Assembly: GCA_023313575.1 (NCBI GenBank)
Contig: JAJTTP010000011.1
Span: 496,001 to 560,000 of the forward strand
Length of the DNA: 64,000 bases
Reading direction: 5' to 3'
DNA from: Eutypella sp. D-1
Lineage: Eukaryota > Ascomycota > Sordariomycetes > Xylariales > Diatrypaceae
Positions 1 through 9,879 of the stretch are shown one piece after another. Under the pieces are notes generated by a model, which saw nothing but the letters and a program-made list of their open reading frames with translations, was not told the origin of the DNA and made no database searches. Numbering within the stretch: position 1 is the stretch's first letter; each line of letters begins with the position of its first letter. Made by a program: the position numbers and the translations under genes.

Positions 1-1
1 C

Positions 2-259
2 CAAGTAGTCGGCATCGCTAGCGGCGTGGGTGGGTTCATTGTTCTGGTTGCAGTAGTATTCCTATTAAGGCGGGTCTGGCAAAAGCGACGCGAGGGAAAC
101 AACGAGGCGTTGAAACGACTGGACATCTACGATAATGGTAAACCTGAGGCTATCGAGAACTACGGCGGGTACAATCGTCCCTGGAATACACGCTTAGAGG
201 ATTACCATCAGCCGACGACCTCAACGAGTAATCAGGCCTACAACGCTTATCGAATGTAG
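2..259 (+). CDS. C-terminal end of a membrane-anchored protein (5' end outside window)
   Basis: This is the 3' end of a gene that begins before the window. The frame is open from base 2 and stops at 257-259. It encodes a glycine-flanked hydrophobic helix (VGGFIVLVAVVFLL, roughly residues 9-22 of the visible part), then a basic stop-transfer run (RRVWQKRR), then about 60 polar residues rich in Asn, Tyr and Thr that end in NAYRM. That is the usual layout of a single-pass protein with a short cytosolic tail, as in fungal wall-stress sensors, WSC-domain proteins and membrane-anchored secreted enzymes. The extracellular part is not visible, so the function cannot be named. An upstream splice site inside the first bases cannot be excluded. 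Confidence 0.6.
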   Translation, partial: QVVGIASGVGGFIVLVAVVFLLRRVWQKRREGNNEALKRLDIYDNGKPEAIENYGGYNRPWNTRLEDYHQPTTSTSNQAYNAYRM

Positions 260-1463
260 TGAATGCAGTCACATGTGGGCACCTAGAGACAGTCAAACCG
301 GCCAACGACTCGTACCTTGTGTGGCGCATTCTAGGACTATACAACAGACGCGCAATCTTACGATATGCGCCTATACCATGTAATACCATTCCTTCGTTTA
401 GACTAGCCGTTCTGAGAACTTTTTAACAAATATATCATTTTTGGACTTAGAATAGATTGTAGCGCTACATATGATGTAGATATGCCGAGGACGTGAGGAT
501 CCAAGGACTAGCAGTAACTCCTACACCGACGGTGGTAGCCATCATCAGAATGTATCGAGTTCGAGCTTTCACGCTCGGCAGGTCCTCTGAATTGCATAGG
601 GCCCCATGACGATGTGTGGTGGCCGATGGTGGCTCAGATCTTTCCTTAAAGGCCTGACTTGCTGTGTTGATATTAGTATACATGGAAAAGGTCGTGCTAC
701 CGAAAAAGAAAAAAACAAGGGGGGGGGGTCGGTCAGTTCAACCTGGCCCAATTGCCAATGGGATATCTTCGCGTGTCAATGATTTTCGCAACTTGATCAT
801 CATCCATCAACAGAACCAGTCAATACGGGCGAGATCCGCCTGTGGGTCGTGTTCATAAAGTTCAGGTCCTTAAATATGAAATCTCCGCTGTGGAAGGCCA
901 GCACGTAGTCTGTAATCACGATTAGGTGACTTCTCTAAGCAATAGCAACAACCTAGCTTGATAGATGCAATCCATTTGTTGACAGACAGAAGAGAGTGCC
1001 AAGGCCCGTATACTACCGGGACAACATTCAAGCAAGCAATCAGGTAGAGCCCCAGGCGCCTTAGCTTCGTGTGCCTGCCGTTCATAGCCACCTTCCGAAA
1101 TCTGCACGGAGAGTATTCCCCACGATCTCGGCAAGCGAAGTCCACCTACGACATCACTGCCGAGCTCTGACGATGATATAAAATCTATAGCCGTGAGACT
1201 CTGCGAGTCTGGCCCCTTACGGCATATTAGCCGCTCAGTCGTTCATAGGTCGGTAAAATGCAGCGAGGCTTGTGATCCAAAGAACGACCACACGGGGTAA
1301 AGAAATAAGGAGTCATGTGTCTAGTTTGTCTTCTAAACTAAGCAGCACTCAGCCAACGCGGTGGTCCGTCGAGGTCTTTGGGCAAGACATATAAGCAGAG
1401 CAAGCTGAGATGGAAGTTCTCAACCTAGGCGGTGGTTCTCTTTCTGAGACATACCAATAAACA
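260..1463. other. Intergenic region upstream of the AA9 gene
   Basis: I see no convincing gene. Short open frames overlap on both strands without recognisable domains. A run of ten G residues lies at 719-728, just after an A-rich stretch. The last 80 bases are the likely promoter of the LPMO gene. Confidence 0.5.
1390..1395 (+). promoter_or_regulatory. TATA-like element of the AA9 gene
   Basis: The sequence TATAAG lies 69 bases upstream of the ATG at 1464. The distance suits a fungal core promoter with a short 5' UTR. The assignment rests on motif and position only. Confidence 0.35.
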
Positions 1464-2339
1464 ATGCGGTTCCTTACGAGCTTTCTGCTTGCCGCCACGG
1501 CGGTTCAAGGCCACTGTATGCCATTCTCCCTAACAGCCTTGTTATAATCTGTCTTGGGGTGCCGTCCAGCTTGACTAACGCATGAGAATCAAAATAAGAC
1601 ACGTTCCCACGACTGGTGGTGAACGGCAAGTCTGAAGCGGCAGACTGGACAGCAACACGAATGACGAAAAACGCACAGAGCAAGCAGGGGATTGAGAATG
1701 TGGAGAGTCCAGACATCCGATGCTACCAGTCGCGGAACGCGGCGGAGGTGATGGAGGTTCCTGCCGGCGCCGAAGTGCATTATATCTCGACGCAGCAGGT
1801 CAACCACCCAGGCCCCACACAGTACTATCTCGCCAAAGTCCCCGAGGGCCAGAACGCTGCCACCTGGGACGGGGCTGGTGCTGTTTGGTTCAAGATTCAT
1901 ACCACCAAGCCTACCGTTGATGCTAATAAGCAGATGACTTGGCCTGGGCAGAGTGAGACTTCCCTTTTCTGTCATTTCATGTTGGGATTCAAGCCCTATC
2001 TTGGCAATACCCTGTCTAAAAGAAGTATCTAACGTATTCTGCAACTGCGTAGACGACTACGAGTTGGTTCCTGCGAAAATTCCCGCTAGTACTCCTAGTG
2101 GCGAGTATCTGCTCCGTGTCGACCAGATTGCGCTGCATATGGCAAACCGCCCCGGAGGTGCACAGGTCTATCTTTCATGCTCCCAAATTAAAGTTACGAA
2201 TGGGGGCAGTGGCAAGCCCGGGCCCTTGGTGGCCTTCCCGGGCGCGTACAAGGCCAATGACCCAGGTATTTTGGTTGACTTGTATAGTATGCAACCAGAC
2301 TCGTATATTCCTCCTGGTCCCGCGGTGTGGAGTGGCTAA
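1464..2339 (+). CDS. AA9 lytic polysaccharide monooxygenase, secreted, no CBM
   Basis: Three exons (1464-1515, 1599-1952, 2053-2339) give 230 residues. AA9 enzymes are copper monooxygenases that oxidatively cleave cellulose and related beta-glucans outside the cell. A 16-residue signal peptide ([16 protein letters not shown]) is followed by His17, which becomes the N-terminal copper ligand of the mature protein ([12 protein letters not shown]). The second His brace residue is in NHPGP. The AA9 block [14 protein letters not shown] holds the conserved Gln and the axial Tyr. The end ([16 protein letters not shown], then PPGPAVWSG) is the normal end of the catalytic domain, so there is no linker or cellulose-binding module. 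Intron 1 (83 nt, CTAAC branch) splits codon 2 of the mature enzyme; intron 2 is 100 nt. Both junctions restore family motifs in frame. Confidence 0.93.
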
Positions 2340-3144
2340 GAGCTATTCAAAGGTGGATGATTGCAGGCAGGCAGTCGACCTAGGTGGGCTGTTGGGGGGA
2401 ATATCTCTCAATCACTTGAATATGGGGTCTTAGGCTTCTATCATCGCATTCACGCCCGTCTTCTCCTAGAGTCCCTTGGACCGGGTGACACAGGCCGTAA
2501 AGAACCCCAATGGCTTTCATGTACATCTGAGACGCTTCTGATTAGCATTGTAATATGATGGGTTGTGAAACATGTCACCAAGCACATGGCAAGTCATGAC
2601 AGGAACACATAGATAACATCCAATTGATTGACGTTAGCCGAGGTGGATAGTCCCACTGCTGTTTAGGCACCCATCATAGCATTGCACTGCCGGGTCATCA
2701 GCACAGACATGGCACGCGCGGCACCCACCTCTTCAACTATATCCCACTACAAATAGCAAAAAACAGGCTAAAAATATGCAGCCCGTTTCTGCTGTTTGAA
2801 TTACATTCCTTCCTTCAATGCAACCTTCGTGATATTTTGTCAGCTGTACAAATGCAAGTAAGCGTTGCATTGCGGTGCGCCATGATGAAAGCCGAGTGTG
2901 AGCTTAGTTGTGTCTGACATCCCACTATTCAGAGCACTATGAAGCTCTTTCCCTTAAGAGCGAGGCTGATGATCAATGTTAAGATCTATTAACCCCGAGC
3001 CCGCGAGAGGATGGTAGGAGGGGTGGCGCGTTGTTAATATTAAGTCGAGAGGATAAAAAAGCCACCTTTGATGTTTGGTGATGTGATCAGCATGCGGGTT
3101 GACCGGGGCGAGGTCCACTTATATGGCGATAACCAGTCGTGAGT
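2340..3144. other. Intergenic region between two convergent genes
   Basis: This holds the 3' flanks of the AA9 gene (plus) and the RNase H-like gene (minus). I see no coding signal or structured repeat. Confidence 0.5.
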
Positions 3145-3957
3145 TCACAGCATGATCCCACATAATCTAGTGAACTCGGCAGCGACCGAATCGGAGTGCG
3201 AGGCCGCAGCTTCCCGTGCCGCATACTTCGTCTCTTGGATGAGCAGCGAGTCTTCTCCCATGGCAGCGCGGGGTGGCATAAGCCAGAATGAGACTTCGGT
3301 GCCGCGAGTGCGCAGGCTTTCCATGATGCCATTCAACTCCTCCCATAGGTCTCGGTTGGCCACCTTCTTACGAGACCCACGAGTCTTCCAACGCCGCCGA
3401 ACCCACGACGGCAGCCATCGCGTGGCGCCGAAGGCGACGTATTGTAGATCCGTGGCCACCACCACACGACGCCAACCCTCTTCGTGCCACTCGCGGAACT
3501 CGAGCGCCGCGATCACGGCGCGGAGTTTGGCGCGGTTACTCGTGGACTCGCTTGGCTCGCCCCCGAGTCCCCTGTCCTCAAGCCGGAAACCAACGGTACC
3601 ATTGGCATCGTGCTGGCCTCCCTGGAAAGAGAGCAATGAGCTACTAAATGCCGACCCAGAGCCCCCAGCCCCCTTGTATTTGAAGCTGCACCCACCCTGG
3701 GGCATATATTCCCGACTGCCGTTGTAGAGACAACTACCGTCAACCACTACCAAGATCTCGCGGCTGTTGTAACGGTTTACGAATCGCGGCTGGCCCGTCC
3801 GAGTGAATACGGTTTGGAGCGGGAAGTGGTGATCGGGGGTTTCGCCCGGATGTTGCGGGACGAACAGACTGGCCGGTCGGACAAGCGCGCGGCGGTTCAG
3901 TCGCCTACGCATTGGCTTTTTTTCCTGAGAATCGGGCACCAAGATTATGTCGGCCAT
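3145..3957 (-). CDS. RNase H-fold protein with altered catalytic centre
   Basis: A single-exon protein of 270 residues. Residues about 66-260 follow the RNase H1 fold: a first strand with Asp73 (ILVVVDGSC), a helix TSNRAKLRAVIAALEF, and a strand ending in Asp170 (VVVATDLQYVAFG). In RNase H1 enzymes the helix normally carries the second catalytic carboxylate as NRxEL. Here that residue is Lys144, encoded AAA, one base from the Glu codon GAA. The fourth carboxylate, expected near the C-terminus, is also not obvious (ETKYAAREAA). The N-terminal 60 residues are basic and Pro-rich. Known members cut the RNA strand of RNA:DNA hybrids; this one is probably impaired or repurposed as a nucleic-acid-binding protein. 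The frame is intact and base composition matches neighbouring genes, so it is not obviously decayed. Confidence 0.75.
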   Translation of the reverse strand: MADIILVPDSQEKKPMRRRLNRRALVRPASLFVPQHPGETPDHHFPLQTVFTRTGQPRFVNRYNSREILVVVDGSCLYNGSREYMPQGGCSFKYKGAGGSGSAFSSSLLSFQGGQHDANGTVGFRLEDRGLGGEPSESTSNRAKLRAVIAALEFREWHEEGWRRVVVATDLQYVAFGATRWLPSWVRRRWKTRGSRKKVANRDLWEELNGIMESLRTRGTEVSFWLMPPRAAMGEDSLLIQETKYAAREAAASHSDSVAAEFTRLCGIML

Positions 3958-4721
3958 CTTGAAAAGTGCTACGCTTGATATCTATTTTGGCCCGGAGGTA
4001 ACTTTTTTGCTGATGTAAGCTCAACGGGAGGTGACTGAGTCTGAATTGCACGTAGTCCGAGGCTACCAGGTTTCGGGCCGGAATAACATTGACCTGAGAA
4101 ACCTAATCTGAAATATGCGAGTCGGCTGTAACTTCCCGCCTCTGCTCGAGATACGCGGCTTCAGTAGGATAGTTTGGTGCTGCGTTTACACGCAACTTGG
4201 GTACGCTAGTGGTCTACGCGCCCAGTGATTTGACTAGGATCCCCTGATAAATCAAGGACCAGCCAACCAACTACCGTCCAGGGTACTCGACGTATCTTTT
4301 TCTCGAATTACAGGTCAGTTTTTGAACTGCCACACTGAAGTGGATGAAGTGTGTAGTTTAAGCACCAACACCTACACCTCTATGCCTATTAGCATAGGCG
4401 ACTGTTTTCTGTTGTTTCTTTCTCCTTTTTTAGAAGCAGGAGTGCGGCTGCAATTTGGGTGACAATTTCCTTTAGAGATGATAGCTTAAGCTTAAGCAGT
4501 TCAAGTTCGCCATATGTATGTACGTCACTCAGGGGCTATTTATTCCAGCGGATATTTATTTAACGCACCCTTTTGCGAAGGCGCTTCAACACAACTCAAT
4601 CATGGCCAAAAGGATGAATGGTTATATCATGGGTTTGGTCACCAATGTTAACGTGTCTTGGAGCTATGACTTCCAGTGATTGCAAGCACCAACTAGAATT
4701 TATGTTCATATAGACCATTCT
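3958..4721. other. Intergenic region between RNase H-like and CE16 genes
   Basis: This is the upstream region of the RNase H-like gene and the 3' flank of the esterase gene, both on the minus strand. It contains a perfect 14-bp palindrome (GCTTAAGCTTAAGC, 4484-4497) and a 6-bp inverted repeat with a 4-nt loop at 4384-4399. I see no gene. Confidence 0.45.
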
Positions 4722-6098
4722 TCAGTCGCAAACGTTTGGGCCTTCCACAAACCCATCCGCTACTCCCTGTGCCACAACATCGTGGATGGGGTAGGTAGGG
4801 TGCAGGTCGTTAAGCCAGAAATACTCGTTGACAGGAACGCCGCAACTCGGGGTGAACGTGTCCCACTCAGGGGTACCGCTGTTCATTGGCGTGTTAGCTG
4901 CTTACTTCATATGGTATCTCTATTTTTCTTGGGAGACAGGAACTCAAAGTCCGCAGTTGATCGCCAGACCGAAATTCGAGATCCAGTGGACAATCGGTGA
5001 AAATGAGAATGGGGACAGGTTCAAAATCTCACCTTGAATAAGCCTGGCAGAAATCCGTCACGTTCTTCATATTAGCTGTCGCCTCATATGCCGTTGGATC
5101 ATCAAGCACCTCGCCGAAGCTTAGATTGGTGTCGTATGTCCAGACATTCACCTCGTCTATGTGCGTCGTCTTCAGGTCGATCGCTATCCCCTCCACGAGC
5201 TCATTCCAGCGTGCGATGATCTTCTTCTCGCCCTCGGCGGCCTCCGGACCCTGGTCTATCATCATGGGGCTGCGGTCAACGGGAGGCACGTTGATGAAGA
5301 CGAAGTTCCGGCCACCGACGTCGTAGATCTGCGCGACGAGGTCCGCGTACAGGGTGAATATCTCATCGTACAGTTCGCTGAGCTTGGGCTCCTCGTACCA
5401 CCACGAGTTCCCCACGTCGTTGATACCAATCCAGAACGCGAAGACGGAGTCCTCGCCCTGCCAGTCAGGCGCGCTTGGCGCGGTGGGAGAGTCACCCGTG
5501 TACCCCGGTAGGAACTGGGACCGGATCTGCTCTTTCATGGATATCACCGAGGGGTCATAGGGCTCCACTAGATCCGAGTCTACGGTCGCGCCACCGTATG
5601 CGAAGTTGTAGGTTTGCAGCACCGAGGTGTTATACTTCGTCGTTAGGAATCCTACCCAGTTTGGCCCGTTCGAGGACGTCCAGCCCGGATATGTAGGGTT
5701 CCCCAGTGGGTTTGACGGTGTCGGGTTCGTTGACTTGTAGTCAAAGCCTGGTTTTATTTCTCGCTTGTTAGTCTATTTATGTCTTTATACTTTTCTTTCA
5801 CTAAAAGACGAAAGAGGGTGGAATATGGCATAATTGCGCGTACCAGTTTGTGTATAGCTATCACCGCTACATACGGATTATCGTTAGCTAACCGCTGAAC
5901 CACACATCCACAGCTTGTTTTTAACCGTCATACTCGAGGGCCAACCTACAAGATGAAAGCATGTTTGATGTTCTCCCACCCAGGCCAAGTATCAGTGGAG
6001 CTGCAATCTGACTGTCTGCGAGATAACGACGGTGTCCATGCAGACAGGACCAGCCCAGCGTTGAGCACCTCGGCGAGGACAGCGGCTGAAAATAACAT
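4722..6098 (-). CDS. CE16-type SGNH acetylesterase, secreted
   Basis: Four exons (6098-5950, 5866-5844, 5747-5033, 4878-4722) give 347 residues, and every junction is in frame. The family (GDSL/SGNH, CE16) removes acetyl groups from hemicellulose-derived oligosaccharides. Visible blocks are WPGWENIKHAFIFGDSYTQT with nucleophile Ser53, the glycine block YNFAYGGATVD, the Asn block FWIGINDVGNSW, and the Asp/His block LNDLHPTYPIHDVVAQ. The N-terminus (MLFSAAVLAEVLNAGLVLSA) is hydrophobic and likely a signal peptide. The catalytic GDSYTQT block lies on a 23-nt micro-exon flanked by introns of 83 and 96 nt. A gene caller that misses it would lose the nucleophile. The last exon, reached through a 154-nt intron, holds the catalytic Asp and His. 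I chose this ATG because it opens the only frame that runs into the motif exons. Confidence 0.88.
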
Positions 6099-8266
6099 GA
6101 TTGATCTTTACCACACAGTGGAATCTCCCAAACCAAACAGCAAAACACTAAGTTCAAAAGCGAAAGCACTTATGGTGGCAGTAGCTGACGCAAAATATCG
6201 TGTCCAAGCAGAGTGCTAACGCAAGGACAAAGGGCACGCACGAAGAGACCAAAACAACAGCGGGCATCATGGCCATTTTTACAGTGCGTGCGAGCCTCGC
6301 GACTATATATATACAGATCATCGAATGAGCATCATGTAACGGGGTAGAGTGGTATTGAGGACAACGATCTCGTGGCGGTTTCGGCATCATATGACATGGG
6401 GGTGCATATTCCGAATGCACCTCCACCCGTAGCTCGAACAGGCCCAGCCCATAGTCGTCAAGACGATGCTACCAAATAAAGTGTTGACCAGGGGGGGGGG
6501 GGCTACTAATATTACTAGCATAGTCCGTCCGAGTAACCCGTTGTTCTATCGCGGGCATATATCATGTACTGCTACTTAAGCGCTCTGTTCGGTGAATAAA
6601 TACCTAGCCTCTTAATATAAGGTCATATTTCTTTGCATCACATAGCTGCTATCGATATTTGTATCCCCTTATACGCTAATTGCTTCAAACGAATGGTGGC
6701 TGAGACTTAGTGACTATCTAGATCTAGTTTGGACCAATTGCTGATCTCCATGCTGTCTTTGTAGCGGTCATAAGCTTTAGCAGTATATCGTCGGTGGCTC
6801 CTATTCGAATAGCATAGTATAAATTTAAATCTCGAAGACCTACAAACGAAACGGTTCAGGCAGGTGCCAAAGTTTCTGATTTTACCTGGCCAACTAGTTG
6901 ATACAGATGTGATCGTGCGTAATTCTTCGCTATATCAAGTCTAACTCACTCCTACCCCTAAACCCTGGTCCCCCGCTCCACGGCTTCTCCTGTACATCCA
7001 CCAGCAGTATTTATGTCGTGCATAGACAAGTAATGCTGCTGATACGACCCCGTTCAAGTATAAGAATCATCCAAAGAACGCCAACGCCGGAACGGCGGAT
7101 GCGGGAGAGGCCATCCTGTGGAACAGCCGCTAGAGGACGGGACGTGGTTCGCCGCAGCCCAGTTGCCTCCCCCCTATCGGATTGATGGAATTATGGAATG
7201 CCTGACAACCCGTCATCGAATGCATAGTTTTTCCGCGTAGTGCTAGGTATGTGCGTAGTCTCTTGGGTATCAAGGGGGGTCAGGTAAGGGAGTTTAAGCC
7301 CCGCCTATCCGTTCCGGGGAGCCGAGGTTTATACGGAAGCACGACCTCCGTCCCGCCATAGTGATACGATTCTAACTGCGATAATCGAGGTCTTTGACAT
7401 CCCAACATCCTATTGTAATCAGTAACGATAAAACTTTAATCCTTGCCGAGTACTGTCGTAGGCGCAAACAATGTAATGGGTACTACGGGAGCCTGTAGAC
7501 AAGGTGGAAAAGGTAATATCACTTTGCACTTTTTCGTGTAGACGGAAAATCTGTCTAGCTCGTCCCATCTCTTAAAGAAGATTTTTTGTTGACATTATTA
7601 GAGTATATGCAACTAGGACTTTGCGTCGTCGAAGTATTAATATGCTGGTGTGGTTCCTTATGCCAAGGAGGAGAAGAAGATTCTTCGCGATGATTAGGAC
7701 CATTCTATATACAGGCATCTCATCGCAGCCCCCTCCCCCCGGCAACCTTTTATAGATATCATATATATGAAAAATTCGTTTCCGGTCTTTAGCGCGGAAG
7801 CATGAAAGAACAAAATCAGGTAAGAAAGAGGAAATGCAAGGAAATCGTGTCATCGTAACCAGCCGTACTCCAACGTCGGGTGTTACCCAATCTTGCGACA
7901 CCATTTGCGCAACCAACTCCTGCTATCCATGGACATATGTAGGCTCTCCATCCCTTAAGAGAGAATTGCATATGCGCAGACCTAGGATGCCATAAATTCA
8001 TGCCTCACGAGCCTGTCCAAACCATGGGCAAGGCCGTGTGAGGATGTAGGTCGTGAAGTCGTCTAACGTGGGGTGGCCTTGAAGCCTAGTTTCCATGAGA
8101 GGTGGCATCGTGATTTGGACCGAGGGGGAATCAAGAGGAAAGTGATTAAGTGAGAGTAGCAAGCATAGCTCTCATCAGAGGTGGGGGTGGACCTAGGTTT
8201 CATGGTGTTAGCCAAGCAGTGTTCTTCAAGGGAGAATCGCGACGAGGCGAAGAGAACCGCGCACCT
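6099..8266. other. Long intergenic region, A+T-rich in part
   Basis: There is no supported gene. It contains a (TA)n-like tract near 6303-6314 that could serve the esterase promoter, and a run of twelve G residues at 6491-6502. Around 7080-7200 a more G+C-rich patch has no readable domain. The right end is the 3' flank of the RS-rich protein gene. Confidence 0.45.
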
Positions 8267-9879
8267 TCACGTTCGATACTTGGGCACGCTGATGGACATC
8301 CTACCTTTCTTGTCCTTCTCGATGCGCACGCCACGCCGCGGCTCGACAACCTTCTCGACCTCCTGCTCATAGATGACGAGCTCGCCCGTTGGCAGGCGCT
8401 CCGCCTTGACCAGCTCACGGCCGGGGCTCACGCTGTGGCTGCGATGACTGTGGTGGTGATGGTGCCGGTCGACGCGCAGGAAGTCGCGCTCCGCCTCGAG
8501 CTGTGCGATCTCCATGTTGATGTCCCGGTCGGAGCGGTGGCGGTCATTGACCAGCGCGAGCGGCCCGACGGCAACCTCGTTGCTAGTCTCCCAGTTCGGA
8601 TGGTGGGCGTCGATTACGACCGGCCCACGACGCGATGCCGCGGTAGTGGAGGTAGAATGGCTGCGGCGGCTTCTCGTAGTCCGTGCGGGTGAAACTTCTC
8701 GGATTACCGTGGGCGAATGAGCAACTGGGTAATGCGGAGGGGGGGCCGGAGCTGCTGGAGCCATCGGCAGCGGCGGCGGAGGGGCGGGCGTTGTCACAAT
8801 GGGTGGAGGAGGAATGGTGAAAACCTCGTCTCTCCGATCTTCCACATGGTGCGATGATCGGGCCCCGGCAACTTCGGCCTCGGCCTTGTTATACTCATCG
8901 CTCAGTCTCAACACCTCATCGATGTTTTCTTGGCCCAGCGCCATTTGGACAATAATGGTGTTTCCCTACATTGTCGTGTTAATCATGTGCACAGTACGAG
9001 ACCTTTGAAAGACCGGCGTGGAAGACGTACCTCTTGAATAAATGGGTAAGTGAGATCAATCAATGCACGGGTGTTTACAAGACGAGCGGGAATCCTGGTC
9101 TTCCCCTTCTTCGGGTACTGGCTTTTGCTTCTACCGGTGACAGTTGTGCCACCAGCACTACTGCTGCTGCTGCTACTGCTCGAGGTAGATGTGCGCGAGG
9201 CACTGCGGCGGGTGCGCGACTTGCTGGTCCTCGAGCCGCTACGTCGCCGTTTAGACTTCACAATCTCCCTCTCTAACAAGCGTTCCGGATAGGCGTGGTA
9301 TTCTTCATCGCCATAGCGGTCGGGTTCCGAGATCTTGATCTCCTCGTAGTCGCGCTCCGCATAGACTCTGGGAGGCGGCAGGCGTTTATGGCGGGGTAGG
9401 GGGATGGGCTCGTACGGCTCGGGTCGATAGTCCGGGCGGCGAGCGGGTGGACCGTACTGGTCCTTCTCATAGTATCGTGGACCTGGTCGGCGGTCAAAGG
9501 TGTCCAAGGAAGACTGACGTCGCAGCAGCATTCCGGGGCGTCTGGGAGGCGAGTGGTCGCGATCTCGTTCCCGTTCCGCATCAATGACTAGTCTCTCGAA
9601 GTCTCTTTCCACCCTAGGCGGTGGAGAGCGCCTGATGGGTCGGTCTTCTTCGACATATCTTCTCTCGCGCGGACGATATGGTTCATCGTCTTCCCATGGG
9701 CGCCGTGACGAAACAGGTCGTCGCGCGGGTCCGTCGGGTGAGCTCTCGCGAGTGCGAACTGGCGGCCCACGATTATTGAGGCGACGTTCACGTTCCTCGC
9801 GTTCCCTCTCGAACAAGAAACGGTCCTTGTCCCACCTCTCGCCGTAGGCCAGATCGTCGTCAATAGATGATCTACCCAT
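8267..9879 (-). CDS. Arg/Ser-rich protein with a DUF8035-like domain
   Basis: Two exons (9879-9031 and 8965-8267) with a 65-nt phase-0 intron give 515 residues. I start at MGRSSIDDDLAYGERW because that is the typical opening of this fungal family; an in-frame ATG 15 codons upstream exists at 9924. The first 200 residues are packed with Arg, Asp, Glu and Pro (ERERDRDHSPPRR). An RS-type block with a nine-serine run follows. A compact conserved domain spans the splice junction: KTRIPARLVNTRALIDL, then YPFIQE joined to GNTIIVQMALGQENIDEVL. I recall this domain being labelled DUF8035, but cannot confirm it here. The C-terminal part is Pro-rich, has a five-histidine run, and ends with a conserved-looking strand segment (LPTGELVIYEQEVEKVVEP). 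A role with RNA or nuclear condensates is only a guess from composition. Confidence 0.8.

Noticed and set aside
3152..3727. A 191-codon plus-strand frame opposite the RNase H-like gene
   Set aside because: Shadow frame; the minus strand shows RNase H motifs.
8150..8692. A plus-strand frame opposite the RS-rich gene
   Set aside because: Antisense shadow of an Arg/Ser-biased exon; no domain.
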